Shown: piece by piece, positions 8,084 to 16,747 of the stretch
How the letters are laid out: every line of letters starts with the position of its first letter
Numbering within the stretch: position 1 is the first letter of the stretch
Assembly (NCBI RefSeq): GCF_002159845.1
Contig: NZ_NFJK01000017.1
Span: forward strand, 1 to 64,000
Length of the DNA stretch: 64,000 bases
Source: Anaeromassilibacillus sp. An250
GTDB lineage: Bacteria; Bacillota; Clostridia; Oscillospirales; Acutalibacteraceae
Direction of reading: 5' to 3'
Position numbers and translations under genes: made by a program
The notes under the pieces: generated by a model
Databases searched by the model: none
The model's input: the letters and a program-made list of their open reading frames with translations, nothing else
What the model was told of the DNA's origin: nothing

Positions 8084-9145
8084 TTATGATACAAGGGTAT
8101 ACATATCTGAAGTGAGCTGGAAAGCGTCCTTCAAGGAGTCGGATACCAAAACACGGTTATCTTGCGAGATTAACACCCCACCCGCTCCATACTCTTCCAG
8201 CAAGGCCATGCCCTGTTCTTCCCCAAGCACGAACACGGCTGTCGCCAAGGCGTCGCTCAAAGCGCCGCTCTTCGCCACAACGGTGACGGATACAAGCCCG
8301 CTTTCCGCTGGATAACCAGTCTTTGGGTCTAAAAGATGATGGTAGGTCTTCCCATTTTCTGTGAAGGTTTTTTCATAGGAGCCAGACGTGGATACAAATC
8401 CAGACGCCAGATCCAGAAGCCCCATCGCTTCCGCCCTATCGTCGCCGCTATTTGGGTCGCGCACGCCTAGGCGCCACAAGCTGCCATCCGGCTTCTCCCC
8501 ATATAGGCCAATGCTTCCACCCACCGCGACAATGCCAGCCTCCGCACCGCTTTCCTGATACATCTGAACCGCAGCGTCACACGCTGCGCCTTTTCCAATT
8601 CCTCCGAGATCAATCGCCGCACCATGGATTTTCAAAGAAGCCTCCGAAGCCTGTTCATCTACACGCAAATTTTGATACCCAACATAGGAACGGTATTCTT
8701 CAATCTGTTCAGCTTCCGGCAAATGTTGGTTTTCCCCGCCAAAGTCCCAAAGGGAGCTGACCGGCAGGATCGTCGGATCGTACGCCCCATTTGAGCGCTC
8801 CGCCACATCCAACGCTTGTGCCAGCAGCTCTGCGGTCTGTGGATCAATAGCAATCCAATCCGTCCCTGCAGCTTCGTTCAACCGTGCGATATCCGAACCC
8901 TCTATCCGCCACGAAATCTGGTTTTCTAAGCGTTGCACCGCGTTGGCTGCTTCCGACGCCGCTTCTTCCCTTCTATCGCCATAAACAGTTTGTTGGACAT
9001 AACTTCCCATTGCAAATTCCGTGCTGGTAAACGGTTGTTGCTCTGCCTTCCACCGGTTCCACTGTACTACAACAGCCACTAAAACCAAAACCGCCGCCAG
9101 AACCGCCAGAGCCCATCCAACTTTCCGTTTTCTTTGCTCGTTCAT
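8084..9145 (-). CDS. apbE: FAD:protein FMN transferase
   Basis: A 353-residue enzyme that moves FMN from FAD to a threonine of target proteins at the outer membrane face. A membrane anchor (residues about 10-27) precedes the ApbE fold, with ISWRIEGSDIARLNEAAG, YDPTILPVSSLWDFG, the central AAIDLGGIGKGAACDAA, and the C-terminal GKTYHHLLDPKTGYPAESGL metal-binding region with SDALATAVFVLG. GGAGG lies before the ATG. Because it sits directly upstream of rnfCDGEAB on the same strand, RnfG and RnfD are the expected substrates. It has its own promoter and terminator. Confidence 0.95.
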   Translation of the reverse strand: MNEQRKRKVGWALAVLAAVLVLVAVVVQWNRWKAEQQPFTSTEFAMGSYVQQTVYGDRREEAASEAANAVQRLENQISWRIEGSDIARLNEAAGTDWIAIDPQTAELLAQALDVAERSNGAYDPTILPVSSLWDFGGENQHLPEAEQIEEYRSYVGYQNLRVDEQASEASLKIHGAAIDLGGIGKGAACDAAVQMYQESGAEAGIVAVGGSIGLYGEKPDGSLWRLGVRDPNSGDDRAEAMGLLDLASGFVSTSGSYEKTFTENGKTYHHLLDPKTGYPAESGLVSVTVVAKSGALSDALATAVFVLGEEQGMALLEEYGAGGVLISQDNRVLVSDSLKDAFQLTSDMYTLVS

Positions 9146-9188
9146 TGGTTTCCTCCACCACTGGTTTCGTTGCTCATATGTGGTCTAT

Positions 9189-9197
9189 AGTATAGCA
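9189..9197 (-). promoter_or_regulatory. apbE promoter, extended -10
   Basis: The minus strand reads TGCTATACT, an extended -10 element, 44 bases upstream of the apbE start. No good -35 box is visible. Confidence 0.5.
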
Positions 9198-9365
9198 TAC
9201 TCTTCGCAGCACAAGCAAATGGCTACCGCGTTTTTCCTTTGGATGATTTGTTAGAAAATTCATCGAAAAAAGCTAATTTTTTTCTTTCCCTTACACATTT
9301 CAAAAAACCGCAGCAAAAAGTCAAAAAAAGCCTATATTTTTTGTTTTATCTCACAAATTCTTTTT

Positions 9366-9400
9366 TAGACACTTTCCAATGTCTATTCTTATGCTATACT
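9366..9400 (+). promoter_or_regulatory. Promoter of the ybaK-trmB pair, with a small inverted repeat
   Basis: TGCTATACT at 9392-9400 is an extended -10. TAGACA (9366-9371) and TGTCTA (9380-9385) form an inverted repeat across the -35 position and may be an operator. Bases 9198-9365 are A/T-rich and hold nothing else recognisable. Confidence 0.45.
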
Positions 9401-9470
9401 TTGTTAGAATTATGTTACTGAAAAAGCCGCAAAATCGATACAATCTGATAGCAGCATGGAGGGATTTATC

Positions 9471-9971
9471 ATGTCTATTGAGGCAGTAAAAACGTATCTA
9501 GAATCCTATGGCGTGGCTGGCCGTGTGCAGGAATTCGATGTCTCCAGCGCAACAGTCGAATTGGCAGCGCAAGCGCTTGGTGTAGAGCCTGCGCGTATTG
9601 CCAAAACCATCTCCCTACAGTCGGACGGCGGTTGTATTCTTGTCGTGGCAGCCGGAGATGCCAAAATCGATAACAGCAAATTCAAAGCGGAATTCCACCG
9701 GAAAGCCAAAATGCTGAGTGCCGATGAAGTTTTACCGCTTACAGGCTATCCGGTGGGAGGCGTCTGCCCCTTTGCCAATCCGGACACGGCCGCTGTATAT
9801 TGCGATATTTCTTTGAAGCGCTTTTCGACGGTATTCCCAGCCAGCGGTACTCCCAATTCCGCAATTGAACTGAGCTGCGAGGAACTGTTTCAATATTCCC
9901 ACAGTCAAAAATGGGTTGACGTGTGCAAAAATTGGGATACGGAGGGAACGCCGCATGCGGATGCGCAATAA
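9471..9971 (+). CDS. YbaK/EbsC family aminoacyl-tRNA deacylase
   Basis: A 166-residue protein of the YbaK family, which hydrolyses mischarged tRNA such as Cys-tRNA(Pro). Typical segments are ALGVEPARIAKTISL, AAGDAKIDNSKFKAEF and LTGYPVGGVCPFA. I start it at ATG 9471, which has GGAGGG seven bases upstream; the ATG at 9456 lies before that site. It overlaps trmB by 17 bases, so the two translation-quality genes are co-translated. Confidence 0.9.
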   Translation: MSIEAVKTYLESYGVAGRVQEFDVSSATVELAAQALGVEPARIAKTISLQSDGGCILVVAAGDAKIDNSKFKAEFHRKAKMLSADEVLPLTGYPVGGVCPFANPDTAAVYCDISLKRFSTVFPASGTPNSAIELSCEELFQYSHSQKWVDVCKNWDTEGTPHADAQ

Positions 9972-10629
9972 GCCTTGGGCAGCTCCAGAGCTGAATGCCT
10001 GTCCCTTTTTTGTGCGTGGTCCGGAACGGATGGCCGGAAAATGGCAGGATTGGTTTCCGAAAAAGCAACCCATCCATTTGGAGCTCGGCTGCGGGAAGGG
10101 CTGGTATATTGCAGGGCTGGCCCCAAAAAATCCACAGGTCAATTACCTCGGTGTAGATTTGAAGGACGTCGTATTAGCCCCCGCGAAGCGCATTGTGGAA
10201 GCGGCCTTCGCTGGGGCCGGGCGTCCAGTGGACAACGTTGGGTTGACCGCTTATAACGTGGAACAAATCTGCAACATGCTCCGGCCGGAGGACGGCGTCG
10301 CCCGCATCTGTATCAATTTTTGCAACCCGTGGCCCCGTGCCAAGCACAACAAACGCCGCCTGACACACCCGCGCCGTTTGAACGATTATAAGCAGTTCTT
10401 GCAGCCGGGCGGCGAACTCTGGTTTAAGACGGACGACGACGGCCTATTTGCCGATACCTTAGAATATATAAAGGAAAGCGGGTTCATGCTTCTGCGCCAA
10501 ACCGCCGATCTCCATGCAAATCCAGGCTTTTTTGCGCAGGATGCCCCGACGGAGCACGAAAAGATGTTTACGGAAAAGGGAATCCCCATCAAAGCCCTGG
10601 CCGCCCGTTGGGAACCGCCTGTTGAATAA
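9955..10629 (+). CDS. trmB: tRNA (guanine-N7-)-methyltransferase
   Basis: A 224-residue Rossmann-fold methyltransferase that makes m7G46 in tRNA with S-adenosylmethionine. Motif I is LELGCGKGWYIAGLA, and INFCNPWPRAKHNKRRL is the conserved substrate region, followed by GELWFKTDDDGLF. ATG 9955 has GGAGGG eight bases upstream, inside the end of the preceding gene. Confidence 0.95.
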   Translation: MRMRNKPWAAPELNACPFFVRGPERMAGKWQDWFPKKQPIHLELGCGKGWYIAGLAPKNPQVNYLGVDLKDVVLAPAKRIVEAAFAGAGRPVDNVGLTAYNVEQICNMLRPEDGVARICINFCNPWPRAKHNKRRLTHPRRLNDYKQFLQPGGELWFKTDDDGLFADTLEYIKESGFMLLRQTADLHANPGFFAQDAPTEHEKMFTEKGIPIKALAARWEPPVE

Positions 10630-10650
10630 GGTAGAATCTGCGCACAATAC

Positions 10651-10679
10651 TTGACACGCATGTCATTGTGCCGTATAAT
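10651..10679 (+). promoter_or_regulatory. metNIQ promoter (perfect consensus)
   Basis: TTGACA (10651-10656), a 17-base spacer and TATAAT (10674-10679) match the sigma-A consensus exactly. The leader to metN is about 75 nt, too short for an S-box riboswitch. Confidence 0.85.
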
Positions 10680-10701
10680 TCCTATTAAATCAGTAATGTT
10701 T

Positions 10702-10726
10702 TGAACGCTTTGCGGCATAGCGTTCA
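10702..10726 (+). promoter_or_regulatory. Inverted repeat in the metN leader
   Basis: TGAACGCT and AGCGTTCA pair perfectly around a nine-base loop, starting about 15 bases after the predicted transcription start. It could be an operator for a methionine/cysteine regulator or an RNA hairpin; no T run follows. Confidence 0.45.
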
Positions 10727-10762
10727 GCAGAAGAACATGGAAACGGAAAAGAGGGGTGTCAT

Positions 10763-11782
10763 GTGGAAAGAAAACCGATCATTGAAATTCGCTCCCTCAG
10801 CAAAACCTTCCGGGGCAAAAACGCGGAGGTCCATGCGCTGCAGGACATCAACCTGAAAATCGAACAGGGGGATATCTTCGGCATTATCGGTATGAGCGGC
10901 GCAGGAAAGAGCACGCTTGTACGCTGTATGAATATGCTGGAAATCCCAACGGAGGGGACCGTCCTGTTCGACGGCATGGATCTTTCCAAGCTAAATCGAA
11001 AACAGCTTCGTGAAGCGCGGCGCTCCATGGGGATGATCTTCCAGCAATTCAACCTGCTGATGCAGCGGACTGCGGAAGCGAACATCTGCTTCCCCTTGGA
11101 AATCGCCGGGGTGGACAAGGCGACCGCCAAAAAGCGCGCAAAGGAGCTTTTGGAACTCGTCGGTTTGTCGGATAAAGCGAAGTCTTATCCCTCCCAGCTC
11201 TCCGGCGGGCAAAAGCAGCGTATTGCAATCGCCCGCGCGTTGGCCACCAATCCAAAGGTGCTCCTGTGTGACGAAGCGACGTCCGCCCTGGACCCCAATA
11301 CGACGTCCTCGATTTTGGCTCTGCTGAAGGACATCAACCGCCGTCTGGGGATTACCATTGTAATCATCACCCACGAGATGCGCGTGATCGAAGAGATCTG
11401 CAACCGTGTGGCCATCATCAGTGAAAGCAAAATTGCCGAGTGCGGCGACGTTACCGAAATCTTTTCCCACCCCAAGACGCCGGCTGCGCAGCACCTGGTG
11501 TTCCCAGAAGGAAAGCATACCACTGAAACGTTTACTGGCAAACACGCCATCCGCATTGTCTTCAACGGGAGTTCCTCTTTTGAACCCGTAATCGCCAATA
11601 TGGTGCTCGAATATAAATCGCCTGTAAATATTCTCTTTGCTGATACTAAAAACATGGACGGAAAAGCGTTTGGGCAGATTGTCATCCAACTGCCCGAAGA
11701 CGAATCCCTCGCGGATAAGATGCAGCGGTATCTGCATATGCGGGGCCTGACCGTAGAGGAGGTGAGCGGAAATGTGGGATGA
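10763..11782 (+). CDS. metN: Methionine ABC transporter ATP-binding protein
   Basis: A 339-residue ATPase of the MetNIQ importer. Walker A is GMSGAGKST (residues 43-51), the signature is LSGGQKQR (about 145), and Walker B is VLLCDEATSALDP. The last 80 residues form the NIL domain (IRIVFNGSSSFEPVIANM), which binds methionine and inhibits transport in this family. The start is GTG with GAGGGG upstream. Its end overlaps metI. Confidence 0.95.
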   Translation: MERKPIIEIRSLSKTFRGKNAEVHALQDINLKIEQGDIFGIIGMSGAGKSTLVRCMNMLEIPTEGTVLFDGMDLSKLNRKQLREARRSMGMIFQQFNLLMQRTAEANICFPLEIAGVDKATAKKRAKELLELVGLSDKAKSYPSQLSGGQKQRIAIARALATNPKVLLCDEATSALDPNTTSSILALLKDINRRLGITIVIITHEMRVIEEICNRVAIISESKIAECGDVTEIFSHPKTPAAQHLVFPEGKHTTETFTGKHAIRIVFNGSSSFEPVIANMVLEYKSPVNILFADTKNMDGKAFGQIVIQLPEDESLADKMQRYLHMRGLTVEEVSGNVG

Positions 11783-12431
11783 ATCCACGCTGCAAATGTT
11801 GCTGCAAGGCGTCGGTGAAACCCTGTATATGACGTTGGGGTCCACCCTCTTCGCGTATATCATCGGATTGCCGTTGGGTGTGCTGCTCGTCATGTGGGCT
11901 GCGGACGGGATCCGCCCCCACCCTGTCCTATATAAAATATTGGACGTGATCGTCAACCTGACCCGTTCGTTCCCATTTATCATTTTATTGATCGCGGTCC
12001 TGCCGTTCACCCGCTGGCTTCTGGGCACAACCCTTGGCCCTACGGCCGTCATCGTGCCTCTGACCATCTCAGCTGCGCCCTTCGTCGCCCGGCTGGTCGA
12101 AGGTTCTCTCAAAGAAGTGGACGTCGGTGTGATCGAAGCATCCCAGTCCATGGGCGCTTCCGCTCTGCAAATCATTTGGAAAGTCCTTTTGCCGGAGGCT
12201 CGCCCCTCGTTGATCCTCAACTGCGCCATTGCCATCACGACGATCCTCGGCTATACCGCAATGGCCGGATTTGTCGGCGGCGGCGGTTTGGGCGATATCG
12301 CCATTCGCTTCGGCTATTACCGCCGTGAGGAGGACATCATGCTCGTCACCGTCGTCCTGCTCATTGTGGTGGTGCAGGTATTCCAGGGACTGGGCCTCTG
12401 GATTGCCCGGCGGTTGGACCGGCGCAAATAA
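11772..12431 (+). CDS. metI: Methionine ABC transporter permease
   Basis: A 219-residue permease with about five membrane helices. The EAA loop that contacts the ATPase reads EASQSMGASALQIIWKVLLP. GFVGGGGLGDIAIRFGYYR near the C-terminus is characteristic of MetI. It overlaps metN by 11 bases. Confidence 0.95.
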   Translation: MWDESTLQMLLQGVGETLYMTLGSTLFAYIIGLPLGVLLVMWAADGIRPHPVLYKILDVIVNLTRSFPFIILLIAVLPFTRWLLGTTLGPTAVIVPLTISAAPFVARLVEGSLKEVDVGVIEASQSMGASALQIIWKVLLPEARPSLILNCAIAITTILGYTAMAGFVGGGGLGDIAIRFGYYRREEDIMLVTVVLLIVVVQVFQGLGLWIARRLDRRK

Positions 12432-12493
12432 TGCTTTGAAAGAGGAGCATTCTCTGTTCTTTCAAAGCCCTTAACAAAAGGAGGAACTATCCT

Positions 12494-13333
12494 ATGAAAA
12501 AGATTTTTGCACTCATTCTCGCGGTTGCACTTTCCGCCACCGTATTGGCCGGATGTCAGTCCGGCGGCGATGCGGCGTCCGGTGAAAATGCGGACAATTC
12601 CGAATCCAAGGTGATCAAGGTCGGGGCGTCTCCTGCTCCGCACGCAGAAATCCTGGAGGTTGCCAGCGATATCCTCAAGGAGCAGGGGTATGAGCTGGAT
12701 GTGGTGGAGTTCTCCGACTATGTGCAGCCGAACCTGGCGCTCTCCGAAGGGGAACTGGACGCCAACTATTTCCAGCATCAGACCTATCTGGACAATTTTA
12801 ACGAGGAGTACGGAACGGAGTTGGTCTCGATCGGCGCAATCCATTACGAGCCGCTCGGCATCTACGCGGGCCGGACGACCTCCCTGGACAGCCTGCCGGA
12901 CAACGCGACCATCGCCGTTCCAAATGATACCACCAACGAGGCGCGCGCACTTCTACTTCTTCAGGATCAGGGACTGATCGAGGTGGATGAATCCGCGGGA
13001 TTGAACGCCACCGTAAAGGATATCACCAGCAATCCGAAAAACATCCAGATTACCGAAATCGAAGCGGCACAGTTGTCCCGCATCCTGCCCGACGTCGATC
13101 TCGCCGTGATCAACGGTAACTATGCCATCGACGGCGGCTTGAAGATGAGCGATGCACTGGCCGTGGAAGAGAGCGGTTCCGTTGCAACAACAGCCTATCC
13201 CAACGTGATCGCTGTCCGCAAGGGCGACGAAAACCGCCCGGAACTGCAGGCGCTCGTGGAGGCGCTCAAGAGCGACACGGTCAAGCAATATATCAATGAG
13301 ACCTATGAGGGTTCCGTGGTCCCGATCGACTGA
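12494..13333 (+). CDS. metQ: Methionine-binding lipoprotein
   Basis: A 279-residue substrate-binding protein of the NlpA/MetQ family. It has a signal peptide and lipobox LAGC with the lipidated Cys at residue 21. The mature part shows KVIKVGASPAPHAEIL, LSEGELDANYFQHQTYLDNF and DLAVINGNYAIDGGL, all typical of MetQ. It lies 62 bases after metI with its own ribosome binding site and is followed by a strong terminator. Confidence 0.95.
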   Translation: MKKIFALILAVALSATVLAGCQSGGDAASGENADNSESKVIKVGASPAPHAEILEVASDILKEQGYELDVVEFSDYVQPNLALSEGELDANYFQHQTYLDNFNEEYGTELVSIGAIHYEPLGIYAGRTTSLDSLPDNATIAVPNDTTNEARALLLLQDQGLIEVDESAGLNATVKDITSNPKNIQITEIEAAQLSRILPDVDLAVINGNYAIDGGLKMSDALAVEESGSVATTAYPNVIAVRKGDENRPELQALVEALKSDTVKQYINETYEGSVVPID

Positions 13334-13349
13334 GGAAAATCCATCAATC

Positions 13350-13389
13350 AAAAAACGGTTATGCAGCGTATGCCGCATAACCGTTTTTT
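13350..13389 (+). terminator. Terminator of metNIQ
   Basis: AAAAAACGGTTATGC pairs with GCATAACCGTTTTTT around a ten-base loop. T and A runs on both sides allow it to work in both directions, and it separates metQ from the convergent sortase gene. Confidence 0.85.
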
Positions 13390-13466
13390 CATAGCCAAAA
13401 GGAACAAAAGGCTCTGTCTTGATAAATTCAAATCGTTCTATCTATGATTCACTCCTGTGTTTCTCG

Positions 13467-14345
13467 TCAACTCCCATATTTCTGCACCCAGCAGTCCGGG
13501 TAAACTGGGGAAGGATTGTATGCCGCCTTGTCCAAATCAACGGTCGCATCCTCGCCTTCCCGCACCCGGCGGGCTACCACGACAGTGCGAAACTCTTCAA
13601 ATTCATAGGAGCAGGTGGACAACGTGAGCAATTGATCGTCCGCATTCACATCGACCGGCAGATTCAAAATGGACCGGCTGCGCATCTCTTCGATGAAAGC
13701 CGTGAACGCCTCATCGTCCTCGAAATCCGGCTGGGCGTAGTCGAAGATTTCCCCCTGTTCCGGGAGTGTATTGATCTTAAACACGGAGAACACTTTCCAT
13801 TTGCCCTCCACCCCTTCCAGATCGAAGTCGATCACCGGGGCGCTCTTATAAAACTCCAGATCGGTGTATTGCAGGATCGCGGCAAACATCTGCCCATCGT
13901 TCATGTTGTGCCCATAGAGTGTCAAATTCTTCATTTCCTGAGCCGGGGTACAGTTGGCATCCAAAAAGATGCAGCCGTATTGGGTGTATTTCTTATCGTA
14001 TCCATGACGGAGATAGAGCTCCGGATTGTCCTTTGAGGACTGCATCACCGGATAGTCCACCACCGTATTGGGAATCTGAATCCAACCGATGGTGTCCGGG
14101 TTGCCCGCTTTCAATTGGGCAAAGGCGTCCCGCTTCCGCTGCACAGCCTCCTCGGACGTCTGTGAGGAAGGGGAACTGTCCTTCTCCTCCCCGTCTTCTT
14201 CAGCGTGATAAATCTGCTGTACCTGCTTGACCGCATGCCGGTTCTGCATGGGCTCATAGATCCCCTTATATCCGAGCACACTCATAGAACCTATAAAAAC
14301 ACAGAGCGATGCTATAAAAATCCCCTTGCGCAAACGTTTTTTCAT
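13467..14345 (-). CDS. srtB: Class B sortase
   Basis: A 292-residue transpeptidase with an N-terminal membrane anchor (residues 7-26). Sortase B features are IGWIQIPNTVVDYPVMQ, the catalytic His in LTLYGHNMNDGQMFA, the catalytic Cys in LLTLSTCSYEF, and a late Arg in FRTVVVARRV. Class B sortases attach NPxTx-type proteins to peptidoglycan or build pili. No such substrate gene is present in the window, so its partner is unknown. It is the last gene of the minus-strand run from 19101, 33 bases after the BTAD regulator. Confidence 0.92.
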   Translation of the reverse strand: MKKRLRKGIFIASLCVFIGSMSVLGYKGIYEPMQNRHAVKQVQQIYHAEEDGEEKDSSPSSQTSEEAVQRKRDAFAQLKAGNPDTIGWIQIPNTVVDYPVMQSSKDNPELYLRHGYDKKYTQYGCIFLDANCTPAQEMKNLTLYGHNMNDGQMFAAILQYTDLEFYKSAPVIDFDLEGVEGKWKVFSVFKINTLPEQGEIFDYAQPDFEDDEAFTAFIEEMRSRSILNLPVDVNADDQLLTLSTCSYEFEEFRTVVVARRVREGEDATVDLDKAAYNPSPVYPDCWVQKYGS

Positions 14346-14378
14346 AGGTTCTCCTTTCGTCGGATTCGGCTGCGGTTG

Positions 14379-15614
14379 TCAGTTCTGCGAATCCTCGGCA
14401 CGCAGGCTAATCATCTGTTCTTTTAGATAAATCTCACCTTTCCGGCGGCATTTCGCCTCAAACGCATTCCGGATGCGGTTGGCTACCAATTGCCCGTTCT
14501 CTTCCTCGGCCACCAACAGGCCCAAGATGAACTGGGAAGGGCTATACCGCGCGACAATATCGTTCCGGCGCAGCGTTTCAGAGATTGCTTCTTTTAAGAC
14601 AGTCATAATATTTTTTAGCTTTTCCAACGGCGGAATTTCCCCGTTCTTGTCTGTCGCTGTGAGCAGGATCAAAATCTCGCTCTGGTTATAACGCTCCCGG
14701 GCGCGCATCTGCACCCGGCAGATCTCACGGAACACCGTATACTCACAAAAAAACGGCGTCGAGCCGGATGTCTCCTCCGCAAGAATATCCTCCTTGATCT
14801 GATTCATATCAATTTCGACCATATTGAGCCCTTGGATAATCTCGCGGTGCAGATTGCGGATCGAATTCGAAAGCCCCATGCCCAGCTCCCGGTTAAAGGA
14901 TTCGGAAATGTGCTCGTAGTGTACCAACGCCTGGGCATACTGCCCCGTGCGCAGATAGGCCTTCAGTAAGATATGATGGATATCTTCCTGATAAGGGCAA
15001 AACCGCACCGCACGCTCGCAAACTGAAATAACATTCCCATATTGCTCCGACTGATTCAAAAGGCGGCATAAGGTCAACACACAGCTGACATAAAGGCTTT
15101 CATACTGTGCGCGCTTTGCAAAAATCCACTCGTCCTCCCCCAAATTCGGCAGGAATTCCCCGTTGTACAGCTCTACCGCCTGGGAGTAGCAGGCAATCCG
15201 GCTTTCAATTGCCTGGTCTTCATCCGAACCGCGCTTTGCCAGAAGGGTCATCACTTCCGTGTCAATTTCACACGGGATATCTTCGTTCCACATATATGCC
15301 CCTTCGGAAAAACGGATAAACTCCATTCCCTCTTCGCACACTTCATCTTCCAGCACCAAATCGTCCAAGAGCATCCGCGCGCGATAGACCAAATTTTTTA
15401 GGGAGTTGGCTGGGTCTATGCATTCATCCCCCTCACGCCATAGCAACTGGATCAATTTTTCCTGAGCCAGCCTTTGCCCTCGATTCGTCAAAAGGATGCC
15501 AATCAAGTGCCAAATCTTTTTGGAGCGGTTCCCTTTTTTCACCACTTCCCGGTCGCCACGCCGGATGGAAAAATCCCCCAGCATCTGCACATACAGCTTT
15601 TCGGTGGCCATCAT
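14379..15614 (-). CDS. BTAD/SARP-type transcriptional regulator
   Basis: A 411-residue protein with an N-terminal winged-helix (OmpR/PhoB-like) DNA-binding region (VQMLGDFSIRRGDREV to LIQLLWREGD). A bacterial transcriptional activation domain of TPR-like helices follows (CYSQAVELYNGEFLPNLGEDEWI to LVHYEHISESFNRELG). The last 100 residues resemble a degenerate GGDEF-like fold (LRRNDIVARYSPSQFILGLLV), as seen in some clostridial BTAD proteins. I chose ATG 15614, with GGGGGAGA seven bases upstream. A longer frame to 15809 overlaps azlD and is unlikely. Its target is unknown; the sortase gene follows directly. Confidence 0.8.
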   Translation of the reverse strand: MMATEKLYVQMLGDFSIRRGDREVVKKGNRSKKIWHLIGILLTNRGQRLAQEKLIQLLWREGDECIDPANSLKNLVYRARMLLDDLVLEDEVCEEGMEFIRFSEGAYMWNEDIPCEIDTEVMTLLAKRGSDEDQAIESRIACYSQAVELYNGEFLPNLGEDEWIFAKRAQYESLYVSCVLTLCRLLNQSEQYGNVISVCERAVRFCPYQEDIHHILLKAYLRTGQYAQALVHYEHISESFNRELGMGLSNSIRNLHREIIQGLNMVEIDMNQIKEDILAEETSGSTPFFCEYTVFREICRVQMRARERYNQSEILILLTATDKNGEIPPLEKLKNIMTVLKEAISETLRRNDIVARYSPSQFILGLLVAEEENGQLVANRIRNAFEAKCRRKGEIYLKEQMISLRAEDSQN

Positions 15615-15670
15615 TCCGATCTCCCCCACAATCCTTTTCAATTTTCCCCGCCCATCCGGGGCGGAAGCCC

Positions 15671-16006
15671 TTATGTAGCAAAAACAAACTGCACCAATAC
15701 CATATACAACACGGTTCCCACGCCAATGCTCAACAGGGTGTTCTTCTTCCACACATGCAACGCCACAACAGCCGCCACCGCAATCAGCTCCGGCAAGCCG
15801 TATGGCCACGTCAGAAGGCTCGTTCCCTTTAAACAGTATACTACAAGCATGGCAATGATTGCAAAAGGCAAAACTTTCCCCAAATAACGCACATATGGCG
15901 GCGTTTCCTTTCCCTCCGGGAACAGGACAAAGGGAAGAAGTCTTGTGAAAAATGTAACAAGCGCAATTAACGCAATCACAAGCAGCGCACGAATTGCCCC
16001 AGTCAT
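15671..16006 (-). CDS. azlD: AzlD family branched-chain amino acid export subunit
   Basis: A 111-residue membrane protein with about four helices ([16 protein letters not shown] near the start). AzlD is the small partner of AzlC in a branched-chain amino acid exporter. It overlaps azlC by four bases, as is usual for the pair. Confidence 0.88.
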   Translation of the reverse strand: MTGAIRALLVIALIALVTFFTRLLPFVLFPEGKETPPYVRYLGKVLPFAIIAMLVVYCLKGTSLLTWPYGLPELIAVAAVVALHVWKKNTLLSIGVGTVLYMVLVQFVFAT

Positions 16007-16734
16007 GTTGTAGCCTCCTCCTCCGGTCGATCCAACCGTTTCCGAACGACGGTCAGCAACACGACCATACTGATGAGCGCCGGCAGAATAAAATTATCCG
16101 CTCCAAAAAGGAGAAGGCAAACAACGGAGCATGCCAATCCCGCCAAGGCCGGCGCATGGCTTTTTGTTTCACGCCACTGGTTGACAAAAATCACCACGAA
16201 GAGCGCAGTCATCGCAAAATCAATGCCCTGTGTATTGAATGAAAAGGAAGAACCCAGCAGTCCTCCCACGACAGAACCGACAATCCAGTAAAGTTGGTCC
16301 AACAAGGCGATAAAAAAGAAAAACCAACTGCGGTCCACATTTTTGGGCGGCTCTGCACTACAGAGCAGAGAAAACGTCTCATCGGACAGGGAAAAAATCA
16401 TATAGGGCTTTTTCGCGCCAAAATTTTGAAATTTCCCCAACAGGGAGAGGCCATAAAACACATGGCGGATATTGACCATCAAGGTCATCAACGCCACCTG
16501 CAAAAAGCCCGCTCCCGTCGCCAACAGATCGACCGCCACAAATTGCATCGAGCCCGCATAGACAATCACGCTCATCAAGGCGGCCCACCCGAAGCCATAG
16601 CCTTTGCTCTCCAGCAGAATGCCAAAAGCTGCCCCCAAGAACAGATAACCCACCATCACGGGGATGGTCATCGGGAACGCTGCGCGGAGAGCCAGCTTTA
16701 CTTTCTGCGCTTTTGCAGACGTTTCCTTCTGCAT
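16003..16734 (-). CDS. azlC: AzlC family branched-chain amino acid permease
   Basis: A 243-residue membrane protein of the AzlC/YgaZ family. Motifs are [20 protein letters not shown] at the N-terminus, [20 protein letters not shown], and [13 protein letters not shown] start it at ATG 16734 (GGGAGG nine bases upstream) rather than at 16782. It is 13 bases from the DUF2207 gene and coupled to azlD. Confidence 0.92.
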   Translation of the reverse strand: MQKETSAKAQKVKLALRAAFPMTIPVMVGYLFLGAAFGILLESKGYGFGWAALMSVIVYAGSMQFVAVDLLATGAGFLQVALMTLMVNIRHVFYGLSLLGKFQNFGAKKPYMIFSLSDETFSLLCSAEPPKNVDRSWFFFFIALLDQLYWIVGSVVGGLLGSSFSFNTQGIDFAMTALFVVIFVNQWRETKSHAPALAGLACSVVCLLLFGADNFILPALISMVVLLTVVRKRLDRPEEEATT

Positions 16735-16747
16735 CGTTTGGCCTCCC

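Noticed and set aside
10680-10762. Possible SAM (S-box) riboswitch before metN
   Set aside because: Too short, and none of the conserved S-box segments is present; only a single hairpin is seen.
10991-12238. Minus-strand open frame of 415 codons opposite metN and metI
   Set aside because: It is antisense to two certain transporter genes, has no domain and no ribosome binding site. It is a product of GC-biased codon use.
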